A stretch of DNA of 64,000 bases from Palsa-1439 sp050015495 (GCA_050015495.1 JBEKBH010000003.1:158259-222258); one strand, 5' to 3'; shown: positions 24,998 to 34,434, counted from the first letter of the stretch. Made by a program: numbers and translations. The notes: generated by a model not told the origin, from the letters alone.

Positions 24998-25993
24998 ATG
25001 AAAGTCGCAACACCCGCCCAATCCGTCGAGGCGAAACATATGCCAACCGGCACGATTACGAACCCGGAACTTGCCCAGCAGCTACTGGACACCTTCGACA
25101 AGCTCTTTGGGTTACACCCCGGTTTTCGGCCGGCGCATGCCAAAGGGCTGATGTGCTCGGGCACGTTCACGCCGTCGCCCGAGGCGGCGCTGCTGACACG
25201 CGCCCCGCACGCGAACCGGCCATCCACCCCGGTGACGGTGCGATACTCGAACTCGGCGGGTTTGCCGACCATCCCCGACAACGACCCGGAACGGTCCAGC
25301 CCCCGGGGAATGGCCATCCGCTTCCATCTCGACGAGCACGTTCATACCGACATCGTCGCCCACTCGACCGACGGTTTCCCGGTCCGCACCGGCGAGGAGT
25401 TCCTGGAGTTTTTCCGCGCCGTGGTGGCCGCCCAGTCGGGCCAACCCCAGGCGATTGGATCGTTCCTCGCTTCCCATCCGAGCGCGAAGCGGTTCGTCGA
25501 AACGCCCAAGCCGATCCCGACCAGTTTCGCGCGGGAGGCATTCTTCGCCGTCACGGCGTTCAAGTTCACCAATGCCAGCGGCGCGAGCCGGCACGGGCGG
25601 TTTCGCATCCGGCCCGAAGCCGGGACCGAATACCTCACCAACGAAGAGGCGGCGGCGAAACCCGAGAACTTCCTGTTCGACGAGATCGGCCCGCGGCTGG
25701 CCAAGGGACCGGTCACGCTGGGCGTGTTTGTGCAGGTGGCGGGGCCGGGCGACGATGTGGCCGACGCCAGCGTGGCGTGGCCGGCCATTCGCACGGAGAT
25801 CCCGTTCGGCACGATCATCCTGACGGCCCGCGTGGATGACCAAACGCCGGACCGGCGGAAAATTATTTTTGATCCACTTCCCCGGGTTGACGGCATCGAT
25901 TCGGCGGGCGATCCGCTCACCCAGGTCCGGGCCGACGTTTACCTCCTCAGCGGCCGCAGACGCCGGGCAGCCTCCGGCGACGGCAAACATTAA
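24998..25993 (+). CDS. Catalase-family (SrpA-like) heme peroxidase
   Basis: 331 residues, the short catalase-fold type rather than the ~480-residue monofunctional catalase. The start has CAGGAGGAACAG immediately upstream. Distal heme-side landmarks: HPGFRPAHAKGLMCSGTF (active-site His in HAKG, about residue 47) and TVRYSNSAGLPTIPDNDPERSSPRGMAIRF (the Asn and the R-G-M-A turn). No signal peptide, so cytoplasmic. The function, peroxide or organic peroxide reduction, is family knowledge. The gene and its leader lie between direct repeats of the neighbouring gene end. Confidence 0.85.
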   Translation: MKVATPAQSVEAKHMPTGTITNPELAQQLLDTFDKLFGLHPGFRPAHAKGLMCSGTFTPSPEAALLTRAPHANRPSTPVTVRYSNSAGLPTIPDNDPERSSPRGMAIRFHLDEHVHTDIVAHSTDGFPVRTGEEFLEFFRAVVAAQSGQPQAIGSFLASHPSAKRFVETPKPIPTSFAREAFFAVTAFKFTNASGASRHGRFRIRPEAGTEYLTNEEAAAKPENFLFDEIGPRLAKGPVTLGVFVQVAGPGDDVADASVAWPAIRTEIPFGTIILTARVDDQTPDRRKIIFDPLPRVDGIDSAGDPLTQVRADVYLLSGRRRRAASGDGKH

Positions 25994-26038
25994 TCAGCTG
26001 AGGGAGAGAACGGGGACTGCTGTTCAGCGCTCCCCGTT

Positions 26039-26138
26039 GTCTACGCCCGCGTAGTGTGAATAAGACCGGGTGGCGCAAGCGTCCCTGCTTGCGGTCGTCG
26101 CCTGGTCCCCTCCTCGGAGGGGAAAAGAGGGGTGGGTA
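26039..26138 (+). repeat. Direct repeat right copy plus GC hairpin repeat
   Basis: 26039-26067 repeats the DUF4149 gene end (24591-24619). A GCAAGC...GCTTGC hairpin (26074-26092) follows, then the second GC hairpin unit (26106-26135). No gene is evident in the rest of the 25994-26315 gap except the doubtful short ORF at 26219. Confidence 0.7.
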
Positions 26139-26218
26139 TTTCAAACGCCGTGTCCGGCCGCCCCTCCCAAACCCCTCCAGACTTGTCGAACGCCCACCGC
26201 CTGACTACACTCCGCCCC

Positions 26219-26308
26219 ATGGCGAAGAAAGCGACGTCTTTTGCACCCGAAAGGACCGCAGACTCCCGCGAAATCCTCGACGAGCAGGTTGGCAAGAGGC
26301 CGGCGTGA
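26219..26308 (+). CDS. Doubtful 29-residue ORF
   Basis: ATG followed by KKATSFAPERTADSREILDE and a stop 7 nt before the next gene start. It reads like the first residues of a larger protein whose body is missing, but no family was recognised. It may be a gene-start remnant or chance. Confidence 0.2.
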   Translation: MAKKATSFAPERTADSREILDEQVGKRPA

Positions 26309-26315
26309 GCGATAT

Positions 26316-27440
26316 ATGGAAGATTCTGACTACGACGAGGTAGAGGAACTCTTCAACGAGGATCCTAGCGCCTTCGATTTCCGACCTCCGGAAATCAAGT
26401 GGCAGCCTCCGTCACATTTGCTTTTTGCGGTTCCGCTACGATTCCCATTGGATGCCGGGGGAGATGTCTGGCACGAAGACGCCCTCGTTTTTCCCGTGGA
26501 CATGTTCGCTTCACAAGAAATCGGGGAGCAGTTGTGGGAGCGATTCCGCGAATCACGTCGTTCGGATCAAAGCCCATTTCGACACGAGTGGGGAACCAAA
26601 TTGTATGACCAGTATGAGAAATTGAGGCTGGAGATCCCCAAAATTCCCATGCTGTTTCAGCCGCCATTGAAATATGTGCAGCGAAGCGATTTCAGCGAGG
26701 CTGGTCTTGCTACGGTACTCGGCATGCGGCCCGAACTCTTCGATGTATACGTCGCTAATGGGGTGGGAAGCCACCGTTTTCGTTACTGCCTACGCATTCA
26801 CTCAAGTCTGAAGGTACCGCAGACTGGTTTTCTTTGGTTCGAGAAACGAATCCCCGATGGTATCGGACCCGACGAGACATACTCGTGGTTTGAAGCGCTT
26901 ATCGGGAAACTGCCAAAACGATGTCGCCCGCACAATATAGAGAACTGGTTGAGCAAGTTGGCTGAGTACGACAGTCACTTGGTGAAGCAAGAGCCTAAAC
27001 AAGCAAAGAACTGGATGGATCGCTCAGAGATCGTTATCGTTTGCGGCCCGGAATCCAATCCAAGTGGTGCGCACAGATATCACCTATGCAGAGAGGAGTT
27101 CCGCAGTTTCCGTCGCGAGGGCCATGTCTTGGAGTTCTCCTCTGAACGGGACGAGTCCTTCCAGTCGGAAAGGAGAATCTCTCGTTCGAGGTTCATAATC
27201 CTCTGCCGCGACGCCACTGCGGCCGAATCTACAGAGCGATCGATGCATGCCGGAACGAAGATCTATTTCGGGTTGGGCCAAGCAATCACCGGCATCATGC
27301 ATCTGTCGGATGATAGTGTGGTCGCCGTTGGCGTCGACGAGTCAGTGATCAAGGAATACTGCTGCCGAAATGGTGAAGAACTTGAGTCGACTCCGTCCCG
27401 GCGCAGACGTAAGCTCTACTGGATTCGCCGAAAGGGCTAA
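26316..27440 (+). CDS. Hypothetical protein, unrecognised
   Basis: 374 residues. Start chosen at the ATG for MEDSDYDEVEELFNED; the longer ORF from 26241 overlaps repeat sequence. Acidic N-terminus, many aromatic residues (WFEKRIP, YSWFEALIG), and a basic tail ending RRRRKLYWIRRKG. No signal peptide or clear membrane segment. GC is lower than in the neighbours, and the gene sits directly after the repeat-rich catalase segment, so it looks horizontally acquired. No catalytic motif could be identified. Confidence 0.6.
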   Translation: MEDSDYDEVEELFNEDPSAFDFRPPEIKWQPPSHLLFAVPLRFPLDAGGDVWHEDALVFPVDMFASQEIGEQLWERFRESRRSDQSPFRHEWGTKLYDQYEKLRLEIPKIPMLFQPPLKYVQRSDFSEAGLATVLGMRPELFDVYVANGVGSHRFRYCLRIHSSLKVPQTGFLWFEKRIPDGIGPDETYSWFEALIGKLPKRCRPHNIENWLSKLAEYDSHLVKQEPKQAKNWMDRSEIVIVCGPESNPSGAHRYHLCREEFRSFRREGHVLEFSSERDESFQSERRISRSRFIILCRDATAAESTERSMHAGTKIYFGLGQAITGIMHLSDDSVVAVGVDESVIKEYCCRNGEELESTPSRRRRKLYWIRRKG

Positions 27441-27575
27441 ATCGGAATTACAGCGGCGTCCAGCTATGCGTAGATCCCTTCGGACAGCCACTTAGGTTCG
27501 GACGATTACGCCCGCACGCAGCCTCGCGCCGCTTCCCTCTTTCCGCCGGGAAAATCTTCTGGCATACTGCGCGGC

Positions 27576-29654
27576 ATGATTTTTTCACCGAAATGGGTTG
27601 TGGCGGTCGCCATCGTGTTCACCAGTCTCTTCGTGCCCGTTGGCCATCGGGTATTGGCCACCGACCCCGTTGAACCCATCGATCCCATCCACCGCCAGAT
27701 CGACGAGGCCGTGGCGCGGGTCAAACCCGCGTTGGTGCGCATCAAGGTCGTCGCCACGCAGTATTACCAGGGACGCGAGGTGAAGTTCGAGGCCAGCGGC
27801 AGCGGCGTGATCATCAGCAAGGAAGGCCACGTCATCACCAATCACCACGTGGCCGGCCACGCCACCCGCATCGTCGTCATCCTCCCCAGCAACGAAGAAA
27901 TCCCCGCCGAGCTCGTCGGGACCGACGCGCTGGCCGACATCTCGGTATTGAAACTGGTGTCCGACGGGAAACGCGAATTCCCGGCGGTCGAATTCGGCGA
28001 TTCGGACGCGGCCCGCGTGGGCGATACGGTGCTGGCGATGGGCAGTCCGCTGGCGATGTCGCAATCCGTCACGCTGGGCATCATCAGCAACGTCAAAATG
28101 GTGATGCCCGAGGCGTTCTCGGCGTCGCGGTTCACGCTCGACGGGGAGGACGTCGGCTCGCTCGTGCGCTGGATCGGGCACGACGCGGACATTTATCCCG
28201 GCAACTCGGGCGGCCCGTTGGTGAACCTCAAAGGCCAGGTGATCGGCATCAACGAGATCAGCTTCGGCCTCAGCGGCGCGATCCCGGGCAATCTCGCCCA
28301 GCGGGTGGCGCGCCAGTTGATCGAGAAGGGGAAGGTCAGCCGGAGCTGGCTCGGCGTCGAAATCCAGCCGTTGCTCAAGGAAGACAAGGACAATCGCGGC
28401 GTGTTGATTTCGGACGTCATCGATAATTCGCCGGCCGCCAAGGCGGGCGTTCATTCGGGCGATATCCTCACGAAAATTGCCGGCCGGGACGTGCTGGTGC
28501 GGTACGCCGAGGAAACGCCGCTCCTGAACCAGATGGTGGCGGATTTGCCCGTTGGCCAGGAGATCGAAATCGTCGTGCTGCGGGACGGCCAGGAGAAAAC
28601 GCTCAAGCTGGCCACCGCCGAGCGCGAGCAAATCCAACGCCAACAGTTTGAATTGAAACAGTGGGGCATCACCGCCCGCGATATTTCGGCGCTGGCGGCC
28701 CGCGAACTGAAACTCAAGAGCCGCGACGGCGTGATTGTGACCTCGACGCGCCCGGGCGGCCCGTGCGACGACGCCAAACCAGCCGTCGAGACCGGCGACG
28801 TGCTCACCGAGATCAACGGGACGGCGGTGCGCAACGTCGCCGAGATGCAGGACATTACGGACAAGATCACCACCGGCAAGACGAAACCCGTGCCGACGCG
28901 TCTCGGATTTCTTCGCAGGACGGAGGAGTTCCTGACGGTGGTTCGGGTTGGCATCAAGGAACTCGAAGATCCCGGCCTTGAAGCGCAAAAGGCCTGGCTC
29001 CCCGTCGCGGCGCAAGCGATCACCAGCGATTTGGCTGAGCAACTCGGCAGCCCGGGCCTGCAGGGCGTCCGCCTCACCCAGGTTTATGCCGATAGCACCG
29101 CGGAAAAAGCCGGGCTGAAGGTCGGCGACCTGATTCTGGCGCTCGACGGCGACCCGATCCAGGCGTCGCAGCCGGGCGACGAGGAAATACTCGACACGAT
29201 GGTGCGGCAGTACAAGATCGGCACGACCGCGACGCTCACCGTTTTGCGGGGCGCGGACAAGCTCAGCGTCCCGGTGGAGCTGGTTCGGTCCCCGAAACTC
29301 GAACGCGAGATGAAGAAGTACCGCGACGAAGATTTCGAGTTCACCGCGCGCGACACGACATTCATCGACAAGGTGCAGGAACAATGGTCGCAGGAACAGC
29401 CGGGCGCGCTGGTCACCGAGGTCAAGGAAGGCGGTTGGGCGGCGCTGGGCCGGTTGAACGTCGGCGACCTGATCACCGCGGTCGATGGCGAGCCGGTGAT
29501 CGACGTGGCCTCGCTGAAGCAGAAAATGAGGCACGTTGCCGCCGAGAAACGGAAGACCACGGTCCTGCGCGTCATCCGCGGCATTCATACCCTGTACCTG
29601 GAATTCGAGCCGAACTGGGAAGGACACAAGGCGGTCATGAAAGGAAACCTGTAG
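27576..29654 (+). CDS. HtrA/DegP-like serine protease with four PDZ domains
   Basis: 692 residues, longer than DegP (~470). A signal peptide is visible (VVAVAIVFTSLFV, cleavage near LATD). The trypsin-like domain has the complete triad: His 91 in VITNHHVAG, Asp 121 in LADISVLKL, Ser 211 in YPGNSGGPL. Four PDZ repeats follow, each recognisable by a G-D-x-I/L-x-x-x-x-G core: SGDILTKIAG, TGDVLTEING, VGDLILALDG and VGDLITAVDG. Periplasmic protein quality control is the expected role. The next gene encodes a related protein and begins immediately after the stop, so they are co-transcribed. Confidence 0.92.
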   Translation: MIFSPKWVVAVAIVFTSLFVPVGHRVLATDPVEPIDPIHRQIDEAVARVKPALVRIKVVATQYYQGREVKFEASGSGVIISKEGHVITNHHVAGHATRIVVILPSNEEIPAELVGTDALADISVLKLVSDGKREFPAVEFGDSDAARVGDTVLAMGSPLAMSQSVTLGIISNVKMVMPEAFSASRFTLDGEDVGSLVRWIGHDADIYPGNSGGPLVNLKGQVIGINEISFGLSGAIPGNLAQRVARQLIEKGKVSRSWLGVEIQPLLKEDKDNRGVLISDVIDNSPAAKAGVHSGDILTKIAGRDVLVRYAEETPLLNQMVADLPVGQEIEIVVLRDGQEKTLKLATAEREQIQRQQFELKQWGITARDISALAARELKLKSRDGVIVTSTRPGGPCDDAKPAVETGDVLTEINGTAVRNVAEMQDITDKITTGKTKPVPTRLGFLRRTEEFLTVVRVGIKELEDPGLEAQKAWLPVAAQAITSDLAEQLGSPGLQGVRLTQVYADSTAEKAGLKVGDLILALDGDPIQASQPGDEEILDTMVRQYKIGTTATLTVLRGADKLSVPVELVRSPKLEREMKKYRDEDFEFTARDTTFIDKVQEQWSQEQPGALVTEVKEGGWAALGRLNVGDLITAVDGEPVIDVASLKQKMRHVAAEKRKTTVLRVIRGIHTLYLEFEPNWEGHKAVMKGNL

Positions 29655-30581
29655 ATGAAAAAACGGATCAGATTGGTTTTGTGCGTGGCGTTTGCGGCGG
29701 CGGGCGCGATGGTTTCACTTTCCGCGCGAGCGGACGACCTCGCCAAAGCCGGCCGCGACATCCTGGCCAAGTCCCAAGGGGCGGTCGTCACCGTGAAGCT
29801 GGCGATCAAACAGAGCGTGTCGATGGGCGGGCGCGAAAACAAGTCGGAGAGCAAGACCGAGACCACGGGCACCGTCGTCGATCCGTCGGGTTTGACGGTT
29901 GTGTCGCTGGCGACGACCGACCCCAGCAGCACGGTGAAAGACGCGTACGCCCGGGCGATTGCGGCGCGGGGCGGGGACATGTCGCAGTTCAAGTTCGACA
30001 GCGAACTCAACGACGTGAAGATCGTGTTGGCCGACGGGACGGAGATTCCCGCAGATGTCGTCCTGCGGGACAAGGATTTGGACCTGGCGTACCTGCGTCC
30101 ATCCGACAAGCCCGCCAAGCCGCTGGCGTCGATTGACCTGACCAAGGACGCGAAAGTGCAGATTCTCGACGAGGTGATCGTGGTCAATCGACTCAGCCAG
30201 GCGGCCAATCGCGCGCCGGCGGTGTCGATCGGGCGGATTGAGGGCGTCATCGAGAAACCGCGGACGTTTTATTTGCTCGGTGAATCGATGTGGGGGTACT
30301 CGCTCGGGGCGCCGGTGTTTGCGGTGGATGGCAAGCTTGTCGGGATCGTATTATTGCGGAGCGCGAAGACGCAGGGCGATCAGGATAGTGGATTCATTTT
30401 CAGCAACCTCAACCAGTGGGGCATGATGCCGGTGATCCTACCAGCTTCCGACATCGTCGATGGCGCCAAGCAGGCACTCGAAGCCAAGGCGCCCGCGCCC
30501 GAAGACAAACCGGCGACGGGGAATCAGCCGGCGGTGGATGGCACGGCAAAGCCGGCCCCAGCGCCTGGCAAATCTCCGTAG
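29655..30581 (+). CDS. HtrA-like trypsin-fold protein lacking the catalytic His (pseudoprotease)
   Basis: 308 residues, starting directly at the stop of the four-PDZ protease. Signal peptide MKKRIRLVLCVAFAAAGA...ARA. The trypsin-like layout is visible: TTGTVVDPSGLTVVSLATTD stands where a protease has I-T-N-x-H-V, and no His is present. Asp 143 (DLDLAYL) and Ser 216 (WGYSLGAPVFAVDGKLVG) remain. There is no PDZ domain; the C-terminus is a Pro/Ala-rich tail. Without the His it should not cleave peptide bonds, so a chaperone, inhibitor or partner role for the upstream protease is likely (inference). Confidence 0.8.
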   Translation: MKKRIRLVLCVAFAAAGAMVSLSARADDLAKAGRDILAKSQGAVVTVKLAIKQSVSMGGRENKSESKTETTGTVVDPSGLTVVSLATTDPSSTVKDAYARAIAARGGDMSQFKFDSELNDVKIVLADGTEIPADVVLRDKDLDLAYLRPSDKPAKPLASIDLTKDAKVQILDEVIVVNRLSQAANRAPAVSIGRIEGVIEKPRTFYLLGESMWGYSLGAPVFAVDGKLVGIVLLRSAKTQGDQDSGFIFSNLNQWGMMPVILPASDIVDGAKQALEAKAPAPEDKPATGNQPAVDGTAKPAPAPGKSP

Positions 30582-31634
30582 CTACGGCTTGATTTCAACA
30601 ACGTCGATCTTCGAGCGGTCGGATTGACCCAGGCCGAGGCGGCTGGCCGTGACGATGTGGGTCGCCTGGGGTGCGGCCAGCGTGATGCTGGCGGCGCGGC
30701 GGCGCGCATCGATGGCTTCGAGGCAGAGCGAGTCGATCGCGACCGGGTCCGTACTGAAATACAGCGCGCCATTGCTCCACGAATACTGCGGTTTGAATCC
30801 CGGTCCGCCCGCATAGCCGGCAATCAGTCCATCCATGACATTAAGCGCCAGTTTGTCGTGCAACGCCGGCATGGCGCAAATCTCCCCAATCATCGGGTCG
30901 CCCCGCTGGCCCAGTGTTTCAAACCGGCGCGTGTTGTCCACCATCCCGAGCGACAGGTTGTACAGGCAACCCGCCAGGCCGCACGCGTCGTTGTCCTGAA
31001 GAACGGGGACGTTGATGAGCTTGGTGATGGTTCTTGTTACGAGCTTTGGCAGATGGGATCGCTTGCTCAGGACCTCGTCGTCCTTGCCGAACAGCAGATC
31101 GCCCCAGATCAGTTTCCCTGCGAGATTGTTTTGGAAATAGACATTGACGTCCCAGCCGGTCCCGTCAACTACGGATGCGACCTGCGGGGAATTCGTCCCG
31201 CCGACCGGAAAGTATCCGGCCGCCTGCATCCGGGTTGGATCGCGGTCGAACACGTAAATGTTCGTGCCCGCCACGCCCGCCGCGCGCAACCCGCGCGCAA
31301 TCGCCTCCACCACGGCTCGCCGCGTCGCCTGGATCGGGCCGGATTGCGTGCTGATCTTGATGCCGACCACATCGTTGCCGGACACGAAGTGTCGCCACGC
31401 CGCCGCTTCATTGCTTTCCCGTGTGAGCGATTGGATCCCCGCGGCAACCATTGCCTGCGCCTTCGCGGCGTCCACACTGTAATTGTTTACCGCGCTCACA
31501 TCGCGCACGAGCACCACCCGGCTCTTCACAACGGCAGGCGGCGCGGAGTTCGTATCTTGCGCTGGTGACTGTGAACAGAGAAAGCACGAGAGCAGAGCCA
31601 TCGCCAGACGGGGGAGAGCAAGTCGGCGGCGCAT
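30582..31634 (-). CDS. DUF362-domain secreted protein
   Basis: 350 residues from an ATG; the upstream TTG adds two. N-terminal hydrophobic stretch (LALPRLAMALLSCFLCSQSPAQ) is a likely signal peptide. The DUF362 pattern is present: a DVVGIKISTQSG segment, VVEAIARGLRAAGV, VPVLQDNDACGLAGCLYNLSLGMV and the late DPVAIDSLCLEAID. No ferredoxin-type cysteine cluster is attached. It is convergent with the pseudoprotease gene and abuts its stop. Function unknown. Confidence 0.78.
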   Translation of the reverse strand: MRRRLALPRLAMALLSCFLCSQSPAQDTNSAPPAVVKSRVVLVRDVSAVNNYSVDAAKAQAMVAAGIQSLTRESNEAAAWRHFVSGNDVVGIKISTQSGPIQATRRAVVEAIARGLRAAGVAGTNIYVFDRDPTRMQAAGYFPVGGTNSPQVASVVDGTGWDVNVYFQNNLAGKLIWGDLLFGKDDEVLSKRSHLPKLVTRTITKLINVPVLQDNDACGLAGCLYNLSLGMVDNTRRFETLGQRGDPMIGEICAMPALHDKLALNVMDGLIAGYAGGPGFKPQYSWSNGALYFSTDPVAIDSLCLEAIDARRRAASITLAAPQATHIVTASRLGLGQSDRSKIDVVEIKP

Positions 31635-31653
31635 AGGCAACCGTTGCCCGCGC

Positions 31654-33075
31654 TCAGAATTTCATCGACAGCAGGAATTCCGCGTTGGAGCGGGTCTTCT
31701 TGAGTTTCTCGGTGACCAGTTCCATCGCCTCCACCGGCGGCACCCCCGCCAGCGCCTTGCGCAAAATGTAGATGCGGTCGAGTTCGTCGGGATGATACAG
31801 CAACTCTTCCTTGCGCGTGCCGCTCCGCTCGATGTTGATCGCCGGGAAAATGCGTTTCTCGACCAGATGCCGGTCGAGGCACAGTTCCATGTTGCCGGTG
31901 CCCTTGAACTCTTCAAAAATAACTTCATCCATCCGCGAGCCCGTTTCCACCAGCGCCGTGGCGATGATCGTCAGCGAACCGCCTTCCTCGACGTTGCGCG
32001 CCGCGCCAAAGAACCGCTTCGGCTTGTGCAGCGCGTTGGCGTCCACGCCGCCCGACAGGATCTTGCCCGAGTGCGGCTGCAAAGTGTTGTAGGCGCGCGC
32101 CAGGCGCGTGATCGAGTCGAGCAGGATCACCACGTCCTTCTTGTGCTCGACCAGCCGCTTCGCCTTCTCCAGCACCATCTCGGCAACCTGCGCGTGGCGT
32201 TCCGGCGCTTCGTCAAATGTCGAGCTGATGACCTCGGCATGGACCGTTCGCTTGAAGTCCGTCACTTCCTCGGGGCGCTCGTCGATCAGCAGCACGATCA
32301 GGATCGCCTCGGGATTGTTGGTCAGCACCGAGTTGGCGATCTTCTGCAACAGGATCGTCTTGCCCGTGCGCGGCGGCGCGACGATCAACCCGCGCTGGCC
32401 TTTGCCGATCGGCGTAAACAGGTCCATAACGCGGCTGTTGATTTCCTCGGATACCGTTTCGAGAATGAACCGGCTCGTCGGGAAGTAAGGCGTGAGATTA
32501 TCAAACATGATCTTCTCTTTCGCCTTGTCGGGATTCTCCCGATTCACCGCCTCGACCTTCAACAGCGCGAAGAACCGCTCCTTGTCCTTCGGCGGTCGCA
32601 CCTGGCCGGCCACGAGGTCGCCCGTCTGCAACTCAAACCGCCGGATCTGTGAGGGCGAGACGTAGATGTCCTCGGGGCAGGGGAGATAGTTGTACGCCGG
32701 CGAACGCAGGAAACCGAAACCATCCGGCAGGATCTCCAGCACGCCCTCGCCGAACATCTGGCCGCTGCGTTCGGCGTTCTTCTTCAGGATTTCAAAAATG
32801 ATTTCGTGCTTCTTGAGCACGGCGACGGCCTCGACGCCGCCATCCCGCGCCATCTTCTGCAGGCGCGGCATGGACATCGCCTGAAGCTCGGCGAGGTTCA
32901 ACGTCTCGCCCGGCGGCAACTGATTGGGGCGGGCGGGCGACTCGTCCTTTTCAGCGGTGGCTACGGCGACGCCACCGTTTTTCTCCGCGTCCTCCACTTT
33001 CGTTTCCGTCTCAGCCGGGGCGCTCGACTCGGGCGCTTTCGGTTCATCATTTTTGCTGGTTTTCGCTCGGGGCAT
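31654..33075 (-). CDS. rho: Transcription termination factor Rho
   Basis: 473 residues from an ATG with GGAGAG upstream. A charged, low-complexity N-terminus (about 1-60, rich in Glu, Ala and Pro) precedes the Rho N-terminal helical domain (LNLAELQAMSMPRLQKMARDGGV). The RNA-binding cold-shock-like domain follows (GVLEILPDGFGFLRSPAYNYLPCPEDIYVSPSQIRRF). The ATPase has Walker A in APPRTGKT, Walker B in VVILLDSITRLARAYN, and the Q/R-loop segments GGVDANALHKPKRFFGAARN. Its first 29 bp overlap the end of coaE. Confidence 0.96.
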   Translation of the reverse strand: MPRAKTSKNDEPKAPESSAPAETETKVEDAEKNGGVAVATAEKDESPARPNQLPPGETLNLAELQAMSMPRLQKMARDGGVEAVAVLKKHEIIFEILKKNAERSGQMFGEGVLEILPDGFGFLRSPAYNYLPCPEDIYVSPSQIRRFELQTGDLVAGQVRPPKDKERFFALLKVEAVNRENPDKAKEKIMFDNLTPYFPTSRFILETVSEEINSRVMDLFTPIGKGQRGLIVAPPRTGKTILLQKIANSVLTNNPEAILIVLLIDERPEEVTDFKRTVHAEVISSTFDEAPERHAQVAEMVLEKAKRLVEHKKDVVILLDSITRLARAYNTLQPHSGKILSGGVDANALHKPKRFFGAARNVEEGGSLTIIATALVETGSRMDEVIFEEFKGTGNMELCLDRHLVEKRIFPAINIERSGTRKEELLYHPDELDRIYILRKALAGVPPVEAMELVTEKLKKTRSNAEFLLSMKF

Positions 33076-33682
33076 GGTAACTCTCCTTGATGGTTGCCCA
33101 AATGATCTCGGCCTGCTGGTGTAACACCGCCAGCCGGCCATCGTTCCAAATCACAAAATCGGCCCGGTCCATTTTCCCTGGTAGCGGCCACTGCGCGCGG
33201 ATCCGGGCGCGCGCTTGGGTTTCGTTCAAGCCCTTGTGCGTCAGCCGCGACACTTGCGTCTGTTCGCTGCAGGCCACCGTGACCACGCTGTCAAATTCTG
33301 ATTCGGCCCCCACCTCATAGAGCAACGGGATCGCGACGACCGCGACCTCGGCCCGTCCTTCGCGCTGCAGCCGCCCGACGTCTCCCTTCCACATCCGCTC
33401 CACGGCCGGGTGCACGATACGGTTCAGCGTCTCACGTTTCCCGTCGTCGGCGAACACGATATCGCCAAGCTTGGGACGATTGACAGTCCGATCCTCATTC
33501 AAAATCTCGTTGCCAAACGCCCGCACAACCTCTTCCCACACAGGCGTGTCCGGCGTCAGGGCGCTGTGCGCCAGCTCATCGGTATCGATCACCGCCGCCC
33601 CGGCCTCTCGCCACTGTTTCAAGGTGGTGGATTTTCCCGTGGCAATGCCGCCTGTGAGGCCGACCTTCGTGAGCCGTCTCAT
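33047..33682 (-). CDS. coaE: Dephospho-CoA kinase
   Basis: 211 residues. P-loop TGGIATGKST (about 9-18), then the family DTDELAH and a lid segment VEVVAIPLLYE region (AVVAIPLLYEVGAES). It transfers phosphate from ATP to dephospho-CoA, the last step of CoA synthesis. Start chosen at MRRLTK; the 29-residue upstream extension has no homology. The stop overlaps the rho start by 29 nt on the same strand, so rho may be translationally coupled to coaE. Confidence 0.93.
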   Translation of the reverse strand: MRRLTKVGLTGGIATGKSTTLKQWREAGAAVIDTDELAHSALTPDTPVWEEVVRAFGNEILNEDRTVNRPKLGDIVFADDGKRETLNRIVHPAVERMWKGDVGRLQREGRAEVAVVAIPLLYEVGAESEFDSVVTVACSEQTQVSRLTHKGLNETQARARIRAQWPLPGKMDRADFVIWNDGRLAVLHQQAEIIWATIKESYHAPSENQQK

Positions 33683-33879
33683 AACCCAGTTTTCCCAGTT
33701 GGATTCATGGGGAGAAGTGAACCGATTGAGTGCTAGTGATTTAGGATTGCCTAACGACCAAGGGGCCAAACAACTTCGCCTACGACAAGGAAAATAACCG
33801 CCCGGACGCCCGGCGTCAAGTGTCCAAATTCACTTTTTTCTCGGCGGTTGGCGGGTCCGTGCGATAGATTACGGGAATC

Positions 33880-34434
33880 ATGCACCCGATGCGCCAGGAC
33901 TTGGAAGAGGTTCTTTTGTCCGAAGAACAGATTCAGCAGCGGCTCGACGAACTGGCGGCCCGGATCCAGCGCGACTATGCGGGCAAGGACCTCACGCTGG
34001 TCGCCATTCTCACCGGCAGCGTCATGTTCATCGCCGATCTGCTCCGCCGTTTGCCGATGCAGCTCCGCCTCGATTATATCGGCGTTTCCAGCTACCACGG
34101 CGAAACGCGGTCCTCGGGAGAATTGATTGTGACCAAGGCGCTGAAGCTCGACGTGCGCGACCGCGACGTGCTGGTTGTGGACGACATCCTCGACACGGGC
34201 CTGACGCTGGTGAAAATCCGCGAGATGTTGCGCAAATTCGAGCCGCGCACGGTGAAGTTTTGCACGCTCCTCGAGAAAGACGTCCCGCATCGCGAGAATT
34301 TCAAGGCCGACTACGTCGCGTTTCACATCCCGAACAAATTCGTCGTCGGCTACGGACTGGACTACCGGGAACGATATCGCAATTTGCCGTACGTCGGGGT
34401 ACTCCGCCCCGAGGCGATTGCCGCCACGACGTGA
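33880..34434 (+). CDS. hpt: Hypoxanthine phosphoribosyltransferase
   Basis: 184 residues, standard length. PRPP-binding motif VLVVDDILDTGLTL (about 87-100), the flexible-loop SSYHGETRSSGEL segment, and the early LTLVAILTGSVMFIADLLRRL. Salvages hypoxanthine and guanine with PRPP. The stop overlaps the MoaD-MoaE fusion start by 4 nt (GTGA). Divergent from coaE with about 200 bp between. Confidence 0.95.
   Translation: MHPMRQDLEEVLLSEEQIQQRLDELAARIQRDYAGKDLTLVAILTGSVMFIADLLRRLPMQLRLDYIGVSSYHGETRSSGELIVTKALKLDVRDRDVLVVDDILDTGLTLVKIREMLRKFEPRTVKFCTLLEKDVPHRENFKADYVAFHIPNKFVVGYGLDYRERYRNLPYVGVLRPEAIAATT

Noticed and set aside
27585..29627. 680-codon ORF antisense to the four-PDZ HtrA gene
   Set aside because: Arg/His-rich composition typical of the antisense of a GC-rich gene; no motif, while the plus strand has a full catalytic triad and PDZ domains.
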